A DNA stretch of 64,000 bases from Cloeon dipterum (lineage: Eukaryota; Arthropoda; Insecta; Ephemeroptera; Baetidae): contig NC_088788.1 of NCBI RefSeq assembly GCF_949628265.1, positions 7,254,001-7,318,000 on the forward strand. The letters run 5' to 3'. The notes under the pieces were generated by a model, which ran no database searches, was not told the DNA's origin, and saw nothing but the letters and a program-made list of their open reading frames with translations. The translations under genes were made by a program, and so were the position numbers. Of this stretch, positions 44,601-51,375 are shown piece by piece. How positions within the stretch are numbered: the stretch's first letter is position 1; every line of letters starts with the position of its first letter.

Positions 44601-47600
44601 AACATCTTAAAAGCTTTCATAGGGATTTTGTTTAAAAACATTTCGACTTTATTAAAACATTCAAAATGATTCAAATTTTGTAATTTTGTTCGTTTTCCTG
44701 GAGTTTTGAGACTGGTTTTCTGAGAACTGGACACTGAAATCTTGCCGCTTTTGTAAAACTTGTCAATTATTTGTGTCTACTTTTTAGCTATTGCTTTATT
44801 TTGAGCTGATTAACCAATAATTATACCAATTCCATTTTTTTTAATATCAAATCTTTAAAGATAAATCAAGTTTTTATTATTTTTTCTGAGTTGCATATTT
44901 GTTTTACCACTCGACTCTTTTACCACTGAATTTTTTCCTCTTCCTGTGAAATTCTAAATTGTGCAGTCAGAGTTGTCAAAATGTCCTCTACTGCGCAGCT
45001 TTTTTTTCTTTAAAATTGCTATTTGCTGACTTAATTTTCTCAAAAGGTTTTTCTGATAAATTTTCAGTCAAGGCTTATAATTAGAAAATTATTGAAAACA
45101 GGTGCAAACATGGCCTGCAAGAAACTGGTATAAATTGAGAAAATAAACACTGCACTATTTTTTTTAAATGTGTATTTTTTGCAACCCATTTTTTTAATTT
45201 AACTGCAAGCAGAGATCAACATCCATTTTTTTAATATTTGAAAAGTGCGACCACTCGAGGTTGTTTTCATGTTGAATTGTATGGAATTTATATGATTTTA
45301 GATGTGACATTATTGTATTGTTTGTTATTTGATTGTAATTGTAACTCATGATTAGGACGTACTTGGTGACGTCGAAACTGGTCGAGAAATAAAGAAGACG
45401 AATTTCTCTTTAATTTGACAACGAGGATGAAGCCTGGTTTTAATTATATTCAACATCCATTTTTTTGTTTGGATACGAAATGAAATATTCAATTTTATTG
45501 AAATGTCACAACAGTTCATAATTTTGTTTTGCTCTATTGAAAATAATTTCCTAAAATCATTAAAAAAATTAATCACGCTAGATGAAGCATTTCTTCTAAA
45601 ATCTTATCTGTAATTTAAAAAATTGATACATAGTAAATCAAGTTTTCCTCAAATTTTTAATCTGAAGGGGATTTCAAAAATTTTTATTTAATAAATAAAA
45701 ATTTTTCTATGGTTTCATCAAAAATGTTTTGAAGCAGAAGTGCTTTTAAATGGAAAATTCCTGGTGACTCTCTTAACCTGCGTGTTCATTCACTCTCTTT
45801 TCTTTTAAAATATTCAGGGTTGCAAAAAACCCGCATTTTTTATTTTAAAAAATGCAGTGTAATGGTAAAATATTTTTTTTCAATTTTTACCAGTTTCTTG
45901 CAGGAAATGTTTTCACCTTATTTTTCATTAATTTACTAATTATTAGCAAATAACCTTGACTTGAAAAATTGTCAGAGATAAACTTTTGGAGAAATTTAGG
46001 CAGCAAAATGGCTTTTTAAAAGAAAATATCTGCACAGTGGAGGAAATTTTGAGCACTCCAACCGCAAATTATAGATTTTCACAGAAGAAAAATGGAATAA
46101 ATTAATTTCTTGCTATTCTTGCGCAATAAATTGGTAAAAACCAGGTGGTAAGCAAATGCAACCCTGAAAATATTAACCATACAATTTAAAATATTAACCG
46201 TTTTTTCCTATCTGTGTTTAGGTCTGCACGAAAAGTGTCTGGACAGCGACTCGTCGGAGTGGCTGTCGAACTGCGAGGGCTTCAAGCAGGACGTGGTGCC
46301 GCCGATGCTGATCAACCACTTTGTGTACATGGCGACGCCGCTGGCGCGTTCGGTGGACAACGAAATCTCGCACCACTGCGCGTTCAGCCTGCCGGCGGTG
46401 GTGCTGACGCTGGGCCGCGACAACTGGCCCATCTTGCGCAAGACGTACCAGTGTCTGGCGTCGGACATGCAGTGGAAGGTGCGCCGCACGATGGCCTCGA
46501 GCATCCACGAGGTGGCCGGCATCCTGGGCGAGGAGCTCGCCTCCACCGACCTCATGCCCATCTTCCTCGAGTTCGTCAAGGACCTGGACGAGGTGCGCAT
46601 CGGCATCCTCAAGCACCTCACCTCCTTCCTCAAAATGCTGCGCCGCGACGAGTGCGAACGCTTCCTGCCTGAGCTGTCGCGCCTCCTGCAGATGGACCAC
46701 CACACCAACTGGCGGTACCGCGAGGAGCTCGCCACCCAGCTCATCGGCGTGCTCGACCTCTGCACTCCGGAACATGCCAGGGCCCACGTTGCCCCCATCG
46801 CACTAGCGCTGCTCGACGACCGCGTCGCTGCCGTCCGAGAAGCCGCATTGCCACTGGTTAGCTTTAAAAAATTAAATAAATCATTTAAAAAATGTGTACA
46901 TCAATATTCTGTTCAAAACAAATTATTTTTTTGTTTTTAAAAATTAATAAATTTAAATAATTAAATGGTTAGTTCAAGCAAAAAAATTTATTTATCCATT
47001 CCTCCTCAGGTGGCAAAGGTGACGTCAAAGTTGGGCGAAGAGCACGAGCTGCTGGACCGTCTGCTGGCACGCTACCACGAGCTCTACGTGGTGACAGAGC
47101 GGTGGATGCGCCGCCAGAGCTTTTCTCTGCTCTGCGGTCACCTGATCCGGCTGCCCAATCCGCCGGTTAGCCCTGAGACCTTCGCCACTCGCATTTTGCC
47201 CATGCTAGAACACCTGGCAAAGGACCCTGTGCCCAACGTACGTCTCGCCGTCGCACAGTCTGTTAACCAGGACGTCCTCGCACATCGTAAGAATTTTGTT
47301 TTTAAATTTTTATTTATTAAATCTAGGCTGAAATGCTTCTGTCATATTTTCCGGTATTTTAAATAATTTTTCACTTTTAAAAATGGACAGAACCAACCTC
47401 ATTAAAGGGATTTTAATTATTAAAAGAAGAAATTGACATTAATTAAAAATTTCAGACCTTAATAGCTCTCTTTTAAATCATCAAATATTTAAAATTGTGC
47501 CAGAAATTAATTTTTTTTCTCTTCAATTTTTCCAGCGTACTTCTCTCCCAGCGGCGGTCCAGGTTACTACATGATTGAAGGAGTTGTACACGATTTACAG

Positions 47601-47723
47601 CTGGACCGGGACCGCGATGTGCGCTATTTCTCTGGCGGCATGCACGAGAGCTCTTACGAACTGTCGAACGAGACGCCTCTGAGCGAGGACTCGACGATGG
47701 ACCACATGGCCTTTTCGAGCTGA
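15095..47723 (+). CDS. PPP4R1: PPP4R1: protein phosphatase 4 regulatory subunit 1
   Basis: The CDS joins 15095-15101, 15175-15219, 26295-26439, 37860-37966, 40336-40490, 40824-40967, 42188-42358, 42420-42526, 43293-43836, 44348-44453, 46222-46856, 47010-47286 and 47536-47723. All introns are GT-AG and phases agree, giving 876 residues. Family motifs include MAD at the start, TAQSALLALLEQGL (human TSQAALLALLEQEL), YVRKVCATNFGE, WVQVAAFQSLG, FQYWRTPLPELELVD (human FHFWRTPLPEIDLD), LGRDNWPILR, SDMQWKVRRTMA and LDEVRIGILKHL, and LQLDRDRDVRYF near the end. N- and C-terminal HEAT repeats flank an acidic linker (about 375-410). PPP4R1 binds PP4 catalytic subunit and tunes its substrates; in mammals it restrains NF-kB signalling. 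Introns 2 and 3 are 11 kb each, and intron 6 hosts the miR-71/miR-2 cluster. Confidence 0.95.
15175..15219 (+). CDS. PPP4R1: PPP4R1 exon 2 (residues 3-18)
   Basis: Acceptor TCTGCTTTCAG after a 73-bp intron. Encodes the acidic N-terminus DLFSQYGEDTANSDE. The donor GTGAGT opens an 11,075-bp intron. Confidence 0.85.
15220..16326 (+). other. Start of PPP4R1 intron 2
   Basis: CpG-rich to about 15570, where several frames stay open on both strands by composition alone, then AT-rich. No independent gene is supported. Confidence 0.6.
16327..16746. repeat. Foldback element, family B copy 2
   Basis: A 420-bp near-palindrome with ends ACCAGTTGCATAAACCC / GGGTTTATGCAACTGGT. The inverted-repeat match extends outward through AATT on both sides. 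Internal motifs are shared with the copies at 8220 and 60402. Confidence 0.8.
17262..17640. mobile_element. hAT-type MITE (CAGGGTTGCA family), copy 1
   Basis: Starts CCGGGTTGCAAAAGCCCGC and ends GCAAATGCAACCCTG. About 350 bp align with the copy at 45815-46166. Flanks share TTAATT but no exact 8-bp duplication. It directly abuts the LINE-derived block that follows. Confidence 0.6.
17641..19400 (+). mobile_element. Decayed non-LTR retrotransposon-like repeat, copy 2
   Basis: Aligns with 10380-12720 but lacks an internal segment (a jump at about 18895), removing the YLGV motif region. Retains the NLAISPVASYGIEAIW remnant near 19030. Many stops; not coding. Confidence 0.65.
19401..21821 (+). other. 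PPP4R1 intron 2, mixed-composition stretch
   Basis: Contains a CGTT/CGCT tetranucleotide run at about 19811-19837, moderately GC-rich islands (about 19990-20620 and 21400-21690) and AT-rich sequence between. I see no gene or repeat family. Confidence 0.6.
21822..22572. mobile_element. Non-autonomous DNA transposon with ~175-bp terminal inverted repeats
   Basis: The left arm 21822-21997 and right arm 22399-22572 are near-perfect inverted repeats, with one 3-nt indel near the inner ends. Each starts TTGTAATATACCTATGCTAT at its outer edge. The 400-bp interior has no inverted match and encodes no recognisable transposase; the longest interior frame (minus strand, 81 codons) is not convincing. 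Confidence 0.75.
22573..23616 (+). other. PPP4R1 intron 2, AT-rich
   Basis: No feature seen until composition becomes GC-rich at about 23520. Confidence 0.6.
23617..23663. repeat. (GA)n microsatellite
   Basis: GAGACAGAGAGAGAGA... grading into GCGA repeats, inside a GC-rich island. GAGA tracts are common near arthropod promoters. Confidence 0.85.
23664..23960 (+). promoter_or_regulatory. Possible alternative PPP4R1 promoter in intron 2
   Basis: A CpG-rich island holds the GA tract and, at about 23818, a TCAGTTCAGTG motif resembling the arthropod initiator TCAGT. It lies 2.5 kb upstream of exon 3. Transcripts starting here would bypass exons 1-2, which encode only 17 complete residues. I could not identify a linked 5' exon. 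Confidence 0.25.
24751..24978 (-). mobile_element. Truncated TTAA-type MITE, reverse orientation
   Basis: About 230 bp match the complement of the first half of the element at 28677-29111, ending CAGTATCATCATTCCACT directly before TTAA at 24979-24982. The other end is missing. Confidence 0.7.
25065..25530 (+). mobile_element. LINE-like repeat fragment, copy 3
   Basis: Aligns with about 10800-11280, including TGGTCAACTCCTCATTTTAG and CATTCCAGTGTTTG, then diverges. Confidence 0.6.
26295..26439 (+). CDS. PPP4R1: PPP4R1 exon 3 (residues 18-66)
   Basis: Acidic N-terminal segment (GMSGDAEDELCDDPSSVLDD) leading into the first helix, ending DNPYHR at the junction (human ENIFNR). A strong GTGAGT donor opens the 11,420-bp intron 3. 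Confidence 0.93.
26522..26821. repeat. Divergent family B foldback element
   Basis: Ends CAAACAGATGACGCCACTGT and, 250 bp away, ACAGTGACGCCATCTGTTGA are inverted repeats. The inner GCATTGAAAATGCCTTAATA resembles the family B interior. Lies in PPP4R1 intron 3. Confidence 0.6.
27899..28172 (-). mobile_element. Internal fragment of the TTAA-type MITE, reverse orientation
   Basis: About 270 bp match the complement of the middle of 28677-29111, including CCCCAATAAGTGGCATA and GATCTCGACGAGAGGAAT. Both termini are absent. Confidence 0.65.
28677..29111 (+). mobile_element. TTAA-flanked (piggyBac-like) MITE, copy 1
   Basis: A 435-bp element with imperfect terminal inverted repeats AGTGGAATGATACTG / CAGTATAATTCCTCT, flanked by TTAA at 28673-28676 and 29112-29115. 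No coding capacity. TTAA target duplication is the hallmark of piggyBac-type transposition. Confidence 0.8.
30480..30830 (-). mobile_element. LINE reverse-transcriptase remnant (minus strand)
   Basis: On the minus strand, from 30830 downward, the frame reads EFTYLGVTFQSSGISFYKHI. After a frameshift it reads NLAIAPIASYGVEAIWPFLN and ends in a stop. The same motifs occur in the + strand remnant at 12200-12430, so both belong to one LINE family. Broken, not functional. Confidence 0.75.
31772..32206 (+). mobile_element. TTAA-flanked MITE, copy 2
   Basis: 435 bp, nearly identical to copy 1, with TTAA at 31768-31771 and 32207-32210. The flanks AATTG-TTAA and TTAA-ATAATTC join to AATTGTTAAATAATTC, which is present uninterrupted at about 29694 and 31247 in sister repeat units. 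These are pre-insertion sites. Confidence 0.88.
32510..36980 (+). other. PPP4R1 intron 3: CpG-rich blocks
   Basis: GC- and CpG-rich blocks (about 32560-32960, 33930-34330, 34640-36300 and 36640-36980) alternate with AT-rich DNA. A TC-rich run lies at 32758-32806. Long open frames on both strands of 35150-35920 reflect composition, since several frames are open together. The blocks may be enhancers or alternative promoters; none can be assigned. Confidence 0.5.
33311..33468. repeat. Perfect 53-bp inverted repeat
   Basis: 33311-33363 and 33416-33468 are exact reverse complements (53 of 53), separated by 52 bp. Similarity continues imperfectly for another ~18 bp outward. A CTCGCT..GAATG..GAAAAAT segment next to the left arm is also repeated at about 33498. 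It lies in PPP4R1 intron 3, so the pre-mRNA would carry a long perfect hairpin. Confidence 0.9.
37306..37714. repeat. Six-copy 68-bp tandem repeat upstream of PPP4R1 exon 4
   Basis: Units start at 37306, 37375, 37443, 37511, 37579 and 37647. The unit begins GCGGACTTAGAATTCTTCAG and contains the palindromic TTCAGCATGGACTGAA and a TTTTTCGCTCCGAAT box. The array ends about 145 bp before the exon 4 acceptor. Units differ at only a few positions; unit 2 is the most diverged. Confidence 0.92.
37860..37966 (+). CDS. PPP4R1: PPP4R1 exon 4 (residues 66-102)
   Basis: HEAT helix RQAVVRTLQSSLRAIGAARD, aligning with human RQMVARSLLDTLREV. Tandem arrays lie on both sides of this exon. Confidence 0.93.
38321..39267. 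repeat. Three-copy ~315-bp tandem repeat in PPP4R1 intron 4
   Basis: Units begin near 38321, 38629 and 38948, with about 20 bp of a fourth at 39268. Each unit contains the inverted pair GAACTTAGAA...TTCTAAGTTC followed by TTCGTCGAtCTCG. Units 1 and 3 are more alike than either is to unit 2. Confidence 0.88.
39580..40335 (+). other. CpG-rich end of PPP4R1 intron 4
   Basis: GC-rich with GT/GA microsatellites (about 39800-39842 and 40147-40162) and CCG runs. No conserved exon seen; the large antisense open frames are composition effects. Confidence 0.5.
40336..40490 (+). CDS. PPP4R1: PPP4R1 exon 5 (residues 102-153)
   Basis: HEAT repeat VEDIRCDVADQIPHLALACH, then SHILPIVSNLLIDTNKM. Aligns with human VRAELMEQVPHIALFCQ...LLPIVVRYLADQNNQV. 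Confidence 0.93.
40824..40967 (+). CDS. PPP4R1: PPP4R1 exon 6 (residues 154-201)
   Basis: IHKTAQSALLALLEQGL and the next helix. Its donor GTGAGT opens intron 6, the host of the microRNA cluster. Confidence 0.95.
41053..41130 (+). ncRNA. mir-71: mir-71 precursor hairpin
   Basis: The 5p arm at 41061-41083 begins TGAAAGACATGGGTAGTGAG, the invariant miR-71-5p sequence (seed GAAAGAC). It pairs with 41099-41121 (TCTCACTATCTTGTCTTTCA) across a 15-nt loop. miR-71 is an ancient microRNA lost in vertebrates and Drosophila and usually found just upstream of miR-2 genes, as here. First hairpin of the cluster, on the host strand. Confidence 0.96.
41155..41242 (+). ncRNA. mir-2: mir-2 precursor hairpin 1 (miR-2a type)
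   Basis: The 3p arm 41206-41228 begins TATCACAGCCAGCTTTGATG, matching the known insect miR-2a-3p (seed ATCACAG). The 5' arm CTTATCAAAG pairs with CTTTGATGAG, and the stem extends through TTCTG...CCAGAA. The miR-2 family represses pro-apoptotic genes in flies and Kr-h1 in cockroach metamorphosis (prior knowledge). Confidence 0.95.
41467..41554 (+). ncRNA. mir-13a: mir-13a-like precursor hairpin
   Basis: The 3p arm 41520-41542 begins TATCACAGCCACTTTGATGA, as in insect miR-13a. The 5' arm GGCAAAGCCGTCAAAATGGC folds back onto GCCACTTTGATGAGCTTTGCC. Seed identical to miR-2. Confidence 0.93.
41615..41699 (+). ncRNA. mir-13b: mir-13b-like precursor hairpin
   Basis: The 3p arm 41664-41687 begins TATCACAGCCATATTTGACG, close to insect miR-13b (third U of the UUUUU run replaced by A). 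The 5' arm TTTGCAACGCGTCAAATTGG pairs with CATATTTGACGAGTTGCAAG. Confidence 0.93.
41770..41856 (+). ncRNA. mir-2: mir-2 precursor hairpin 2 (GAAGAGC variant)
   Basis: The 3p arm 41821-41843 begins TATCACAGCCAGCTTTGAAG and ends AGC. The 5' arm ACTCTTCAAAG carries the matching change, so the stem is kept. Confidence 0.94.
41926..42011 (+). ncRNA. mir-2: mir-2 precursor hairpin 3 (TTTAATGAGC variant)
   Basis: The 3p arm 41976-41998 begins TATCACAGCCAGCTTTAATG and ends AGC. The 5' arm GCTCATTAAAGTGGCTG carries the compensating base. The outer stem GGCGTTTT pairs with GAAGACGC-type sequence. Last hairpin of the cluster, about 180 bp before exon 7. Confidence 0.94.
42188..42358 (+). CDS. PPP4R1: PPP4R1 exon 7 (residues 202-258)
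   Basis: LMTKMASVIGRDSTVQHFL, then FCDMCDNAQLYVRKVCATNF, matching human FCEMCCDCRMFHVRKVCAANF. Confidence 0.96.
42420..42526 (+). CDS. PPP4R1: PPP4R1 exon 8 (residues 259-294)
   Basis: HEAT repeat LVSFLRLCQDSEWAVRKACA, aligning with human LCSDNVWGVRKACAECF. Separated from exon 7 by a 61-bp intron. Confidence 0.95.
42527..43292 (+). other. PPP4R1 intron 8, no feature seen
   Basis: 766 bp of very AT-rich intron with no repeat match or RNA signal. Confidence 0.75.
43293..43836 (+). CDS. PPP4R1: PPP4R1 exon 9 (residues 294-475)
   Basis: End of the N-terminal HEAT array (WVQVAAFQSLGSFI), an acidic low-complexity linker (GGGDDDDDEDEDEE, about 372-386, with EEHEDAEEQ after it), then the conserved NTFQYWRTPLPELELV motif and a proline-rich stretch. 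Confidence 0.95.
44051..44268. mobile_element. hAT-type MITE (CAGTGTTC family) in PPP4R1 intron 9
   Basis: 218 bp with inverted ends CAGTGTTCC / GGAACACTG. Flanking octamers TTTCTAAA and TTTCTACC match at 6 of 8 positions, fitting the 8-bp duplication of hAT elements. The interior has repeated CCGGCT and GGTTTAAACC motifs. Confidence 0.75.
44348..44453 (+). CDS. PPP4R1: PPP4R1 exon 10 (residues 476-511)
   Basis: Proline-rich linker (SDITPPLSPLASLMPDRLEN) with low conservation. Supported by good splice sites and phase. Confidence 0.88.
44454..45814 (+). other. PPP4R1 intron 10, AT-rich part
   Basis: No gene or repeat recognised before the hAT MITE that starts at 45815. Confidence 0.7.
45815..46166. 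mobile_element. hAT-type MITE (CAGGGTTGCA family) with perfect target duplication
   Basis: 352 bp with terminal inverted repeats CAGGGTTGCA / TGCAACCCTG, flanked on both sides by the octamer AAAATATT (45807-45814 and 46167-46174). Aligns along its length with 17262-17640. Ends 55 bp before the exon 11 acceptor. Confidence 0.9.
46222..46856 (+). CDS. PPP4R1: PPP4R1 exon 11 (residues 511-722)
   Basis: Largest exon; C-terminal HEAT array with LGRDNWPILRKTYQCLASDM, QWKVRRTMASSIHEVAGILG and DLDEVRIGILKHLTSFLKML, all strongly matching mammalian PPP4R1. Open antisense frames here are shadows. Confidence 0.97.
47010..47286 (+). CDS. PPP4R1: PPP4R1 exon 12 (residues 723-815)
   Basis: HEAT repeats including WMRRQSFSLLCGHLI and DPVPNVRLAVAQSVNQDVL. 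From 47077 on, this exon is duplicated at 58248. Confidence 0.95.
47536..47723 (+). CDS. PPP4R1: PPP4R1 exon 13 (residues 815-876)
   Basis: Final HEAT helix with HDLQLDRDRDVRYF (human MALQMDRDSDVKYF) and a Ser/Thr/acidic tail ending HMAFSS; stop TGA at 47721-47723. Confidence 0.96.
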
Positions 47724-48129
47724 GCCTGCATTTGGATTTGTGTTCACTCTGTTGCTGCAACAAAGAATTTAAAAAAGGACGGAAGGTGCAGTTAGTTGGC
47801 TGTGACACGACTGCCGCTCGCGAATATTATTGTTTGTGAGCTGGTCTCACTGCGAGACAGACTGAAGAATTAATTAAAATCATCGTGTTGCCTGTCCCCT
47901 AGCTCCACAGCGCAACGACGCATTTTTTTACTAATCGCGAGTTGAATGAATTAAATTGTCATGGTGCTACTCTCGGCGTCGTCCGGCCCCGGCGCCAATG
48001 CGAATATTGATTAACGTGCTTTTTGTACTGAGAGAAGGAGAAGACACGTCGGTGGACCATTTTGCAGCGTTTTTACTCAATTCTCCGAGAAAGCAAGCAT
48101 TGTGTGGTTCACTCGGGCTGTGGATTTGC

Positions 48130-48135
48130 AATAAA
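48130..48135 (+). terminator. PPP4R1 poly(A) signal
   Basis: AATAAA 407 nt after the stop, followed by T-rich TGTTATTTTTCT. The duplicated segment ends about 50 bp beyond it. Confidence 0.65.
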
Positions 48136-48243
48136 AGAATTCATAACTACTTAAACACCGGTCTGTTATTTTTCTCTTACCAGGAATTAACAAACATATA
48201 TGGATTTAGGAATTCCATCATTTAGAATTGCAATCGCAACACA

Positions 48244-48990
48244 ATTAAAGAGAATTGATACTGCAAAAGACTGGAAAATCTTTGTTGCCAATGCATAAAT
48301 TTATCACATAGGGCCAGGGCTGGGCATGGGAATAAATCTGTCTCTTGCATAATCTGGTTTTATTGCGGCTATAGTTTCTCCCGGGTTTCAGCAAACAAAT
48401 TTTGCAGCTATTGATATTTGCCTTTATTGCTCTTGTCAACTTGTTAAGGCAAAATTTTGGCAATATTTGTTTCAAATATTTTTTCTATAAAATTAATTAT
48501 GAGTACTACATAAATGATGTGAACCCTAGATTTTTCAGACAACGTTTATCATTGTTTTAATGGACAAAATGGTCAATTTAGAGTTTTTGAGTGCAATTAA
48601 ACCGCAAAAAAATCCCACTGCTTTGCAATTTAGGTAAAATCCCTAGAAGATTCCCAGTCTTGCTTAAGGATTCAGTTGAAGCCAAAATATTAACCTAATA
48701 AGTATTTTTGAGAAAAGTGGCTGACAGGTTTGCATGCTTTTCAATTGGCAAGGACTGAATACTTTATTTGAAATCCTATTTTATTCCAGAAGAGATAGTT
48801 TTCATACGCTTTTGGAAGATCTCTACACCGAGCACTGAAAATATTGGAGAAAAATACATAGAAAATTTTGAATTTTTACTGTAGCAACGTCCTTTTTTAT
48901 TATTGTAAAACTGTTTATCAATCAACAGTAATGCTATCGCATCCAACAATTCAAAAAATAATTTTTAACTGTCACCCTGTATTCACTTTA
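48244..48990 (-). mobile_element. Old TTAA-type MITE, reverse, interrupted
   Basis: 48244-48305 matches the complement of the 3' end of the MITE at 50767-51205, and about 48655-48990 matches the complement of the rest. About 350 bp of unrelated DNA lies between. Much more diverged than copies 1-3. Unit B has a related copy at 59403. Confidence 0.55.
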
Positions 48991-49132
48991 AATGATGGGA
49001 ATTGTTGCAACTACTGAGTTGACAGCCTGAGGATTAAGACACAGGATACGATAATCGTCTTGGATACTACAGCTATTTCAGTCGTGGTAGTGGCAAAATT
49101 GCGCATCGCTCAACAAATACACAAGTTTTAAT

Positions 49133-49531
49133 TTAAAAATTTAATTGATTTTGGCCTTCTCTTGCAAGAAGGAAATTCGCATTTGGTTGTTGAGTGAAGC
49201 GCAATTTTGCCTTATTGTTTGCATTTGACGAGTAGTTCTGCAGTAGTATCCTTCGGTCATTGCAGTTGGCAACTTCCATCCGTAATGATGCCGCTCCGCT
49301 GATTGTAAAAGGTACAACACTTCTGCTGGTGTGACCTGCGCCAAAGAAGACAATTGAAAGGTACCCACTGGGGCGATCCAACATGTATAACGTTGCTGAT
49401 TTATTTGGAGCTGCTGCATCTCGGCATCCGTTGACATATGATGTGCCGGACCCCGGCCGCTCACTGAGGGCAGCAGTTCCACATTGGAACGCTTGAGCGG
49501 ATTGTCCAGTAGGCTGGTCCAGTCGTCTCAA
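49133..49531 (-). CDS. Unrecognised minus-strand open frame, duplicated region
   Basis: A 132-residue frame, extendable upstream to about 170 codons without a stop (no ATG seen upstream). It contains LDQPTGQ and a Ser/Gly-rich stretch. In unit B (about 59810-60010, minus) the matching frame reads SDQPTGGRKQA and stays open with a different sequence. Conservation of frame around DQPTG hints at coding descent, but no splice model is secure and no family is recognised. A good + strand GTAAGT also lies at 49671, so the strand is not certain. Confidence 0.25.
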   Translation of the reverse strand: MRRLDQPTGQSAQAFQCGTAALSERPGSGTSYVNGCRDAAAPNKSATLYMLDRPSGYLSIVFFGAGHTSRSVVPFTISGAASLRMEVANCNDRRILLQNYSSNANNKAKLRFTQQPNANFLLAREGQNQLNF

Positions 49532-50766
49532 CGATGATAGAGAAAAGATGTACCAATGGATTTGTATCCTATAACTATTGAGTCTCGATTGATGGTTTTT
49601 TGTAGAATTTTCTTTAGATGTCTGTTTGCCGATGGTAAATCAACCTCTAAGTTCCAATCATCAGAGCTGTAAGTATGAATTTTGTTTAACTGAATGGTTT
49701 GAAATTATTGCTAGTATTATTTGCAAAAACGTTGACTTCAGACTTCAGGGCCCACTCAAAAGTAATAAAATTCCAAATTTGAGTGCCGCAGGTGCTTATT
49801 AAGTGTTGACTTGTGCAAATAAAGACAATAAGACTAATGTAGAGGTTTTTTATTATTCAAAATGTTGTAAAATTTAAAAAGCTTAACATTTGATTAGAAG
49901 TAGAACAGCCAATTTATATTGTATACCAGTCAAAATTTGAAAACACCTCTAAAAATTGTAATTATTTTCTTTGCTGAAATAACATTATAGTTTAAGAAAT
50001 TTTGGAATGAGCCTGGCTCATGGCACCAAATGGTATTCGCCCTGAGCGATGGCCACTAAGCAATGTGAAAGGCAACATCAGCGTCAGCCCTCGTAGGGGT
50101 GAAGGGAATGGTGGTGCCGGGAAGTTTGACCACTTTTTTCCAATTGGGCCCTCCTTGGACGCCAACAAATGGGTGTGCATTTGATGGAAGAAACTAAAAC
50201 CAAAAACACAATAAATTAAGTTTTCTGAAGAATATGTTTGCCAATACGCAGAAGATCTTTACCGAATTACATTAAATGAAACTTTTTTCACTGTTGTACA
50301 GTTTCAATCCATGATTTTAATTGAACCATCAAAATAGAGAAAATTAAAAGGCTCTTACGTATCTCACTGGATGAGTGAGAAAGCGACAAGTGCCGTGCCA
50401 GGCGCTCTGGAGGGTCCTCGTAATGGTGTTCTTTACATACACAAAGGTTCCATATAGATTCTCCATCTCCTGCAAAAAATACATAATTCATTTTAAAAAA
50501 TCAATTATCTCATGCGGAGCCGCACAGAAAACGGAAAATATAGCCTCTTTCTTCCTAATATGTATTTTTATTCAAGAACAGAGAATATTTCAAGTCTCTT
50601 AACAGTATCATGATAAATAAAGGCGAACCTTTCCCCCCGCTAAATTATCACTTTAAAGACTGGAATATCCTTCAAGTTCCTCAAATTAGGAAGAAAATAA
50701 CAAATTTAGGATTTCGATTTTTGCCACTTTTCCAAAAACTCAAACTCTCGTCATGTAAGTAATTAA

Positions 50767-51205
50767 AGTGGAATGATACTGGGCAACAATTGAAAATTAT
50801 TTGAATTGTTAGATGCCATTAAAAATTGATCGATTAAAAATTTGTTCAACAATTTGCAATAATAAAAAAATTACCTTCCGACAGTAAAAATTCAAATTTT
50901 GCCAATTTTCTCCAAAATTTACAGTGCTTGAACATATTTTCTTGGCATATTCCGATTCCTCTCGTCGAGATCTGTTCAACGGTGTATGCCACTTATTGGG
51001 CAAACTCTTGGTTTTGAAATTAAATCGGATTTCAAGTAAGGAGACAGCCAACACCATTTGAAAAGCAAGGTAACTTTCCAGCCAATTTTTTCACAAAATT
51101 GCAGTGCTTATTAGATCAATTTAGGCTTTAACTGAATCCTAAAGGGATGAATTATTTATGCATTGGCAACAAGCATTTTACAGGCTTTTGCAGTATCATT
51201 CCTCT
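50767..51205 (+). mobile_element. TTAA-flanked MITE, copy 3
   Basis: 439 bp with AGTGGAATGATACTG / CAGTATCATTCCTCT ends and TTAA at 50763-50766 and 51206-51209. Lies inside the intron of paralogue A. Confidence 0.85.
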
Positions 51206-51249
51206 TTAACTGCTGTTAAGATTAAACAGTCTAATTTTCAAGCCCCAAA

Positions 51250-51273
51250 AATTATATATATATATATATATTG
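51250..51273. repeat. (TA)n microsatellite
   Basis: Run of TATATATA between the TTAA MITE and the giant palindrome. Confidence 0.8.
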
Positions 51274-51375
51274 CAAAATTTGCAAAATTTTGCTATCTGT
51301 ATATCTGTAATCTCTTATAATGGGAAGAACTATTTGGTGGAACCGTAATTTTTCCATATCCACACAGGGATAATA

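Larger units (their letters stand above)
47077..48184 (+). repeat. Segmental duplication, unit A proximal end
   Basis: Source copy of a 1.1-kb segment repeated at 58248-59357: most of exon 12, intron 12, exon 13 and the 3' UTR, ending in TTTTTCTCTTACCAGG. Confidence 0.95.

Noticed and set aside
46208..46798. 196- and 189-codon minus-strand frames
   Set aside because: Antisense shadows of PPP4R1 exon 11, whose sense frame matches the family across its whole length.
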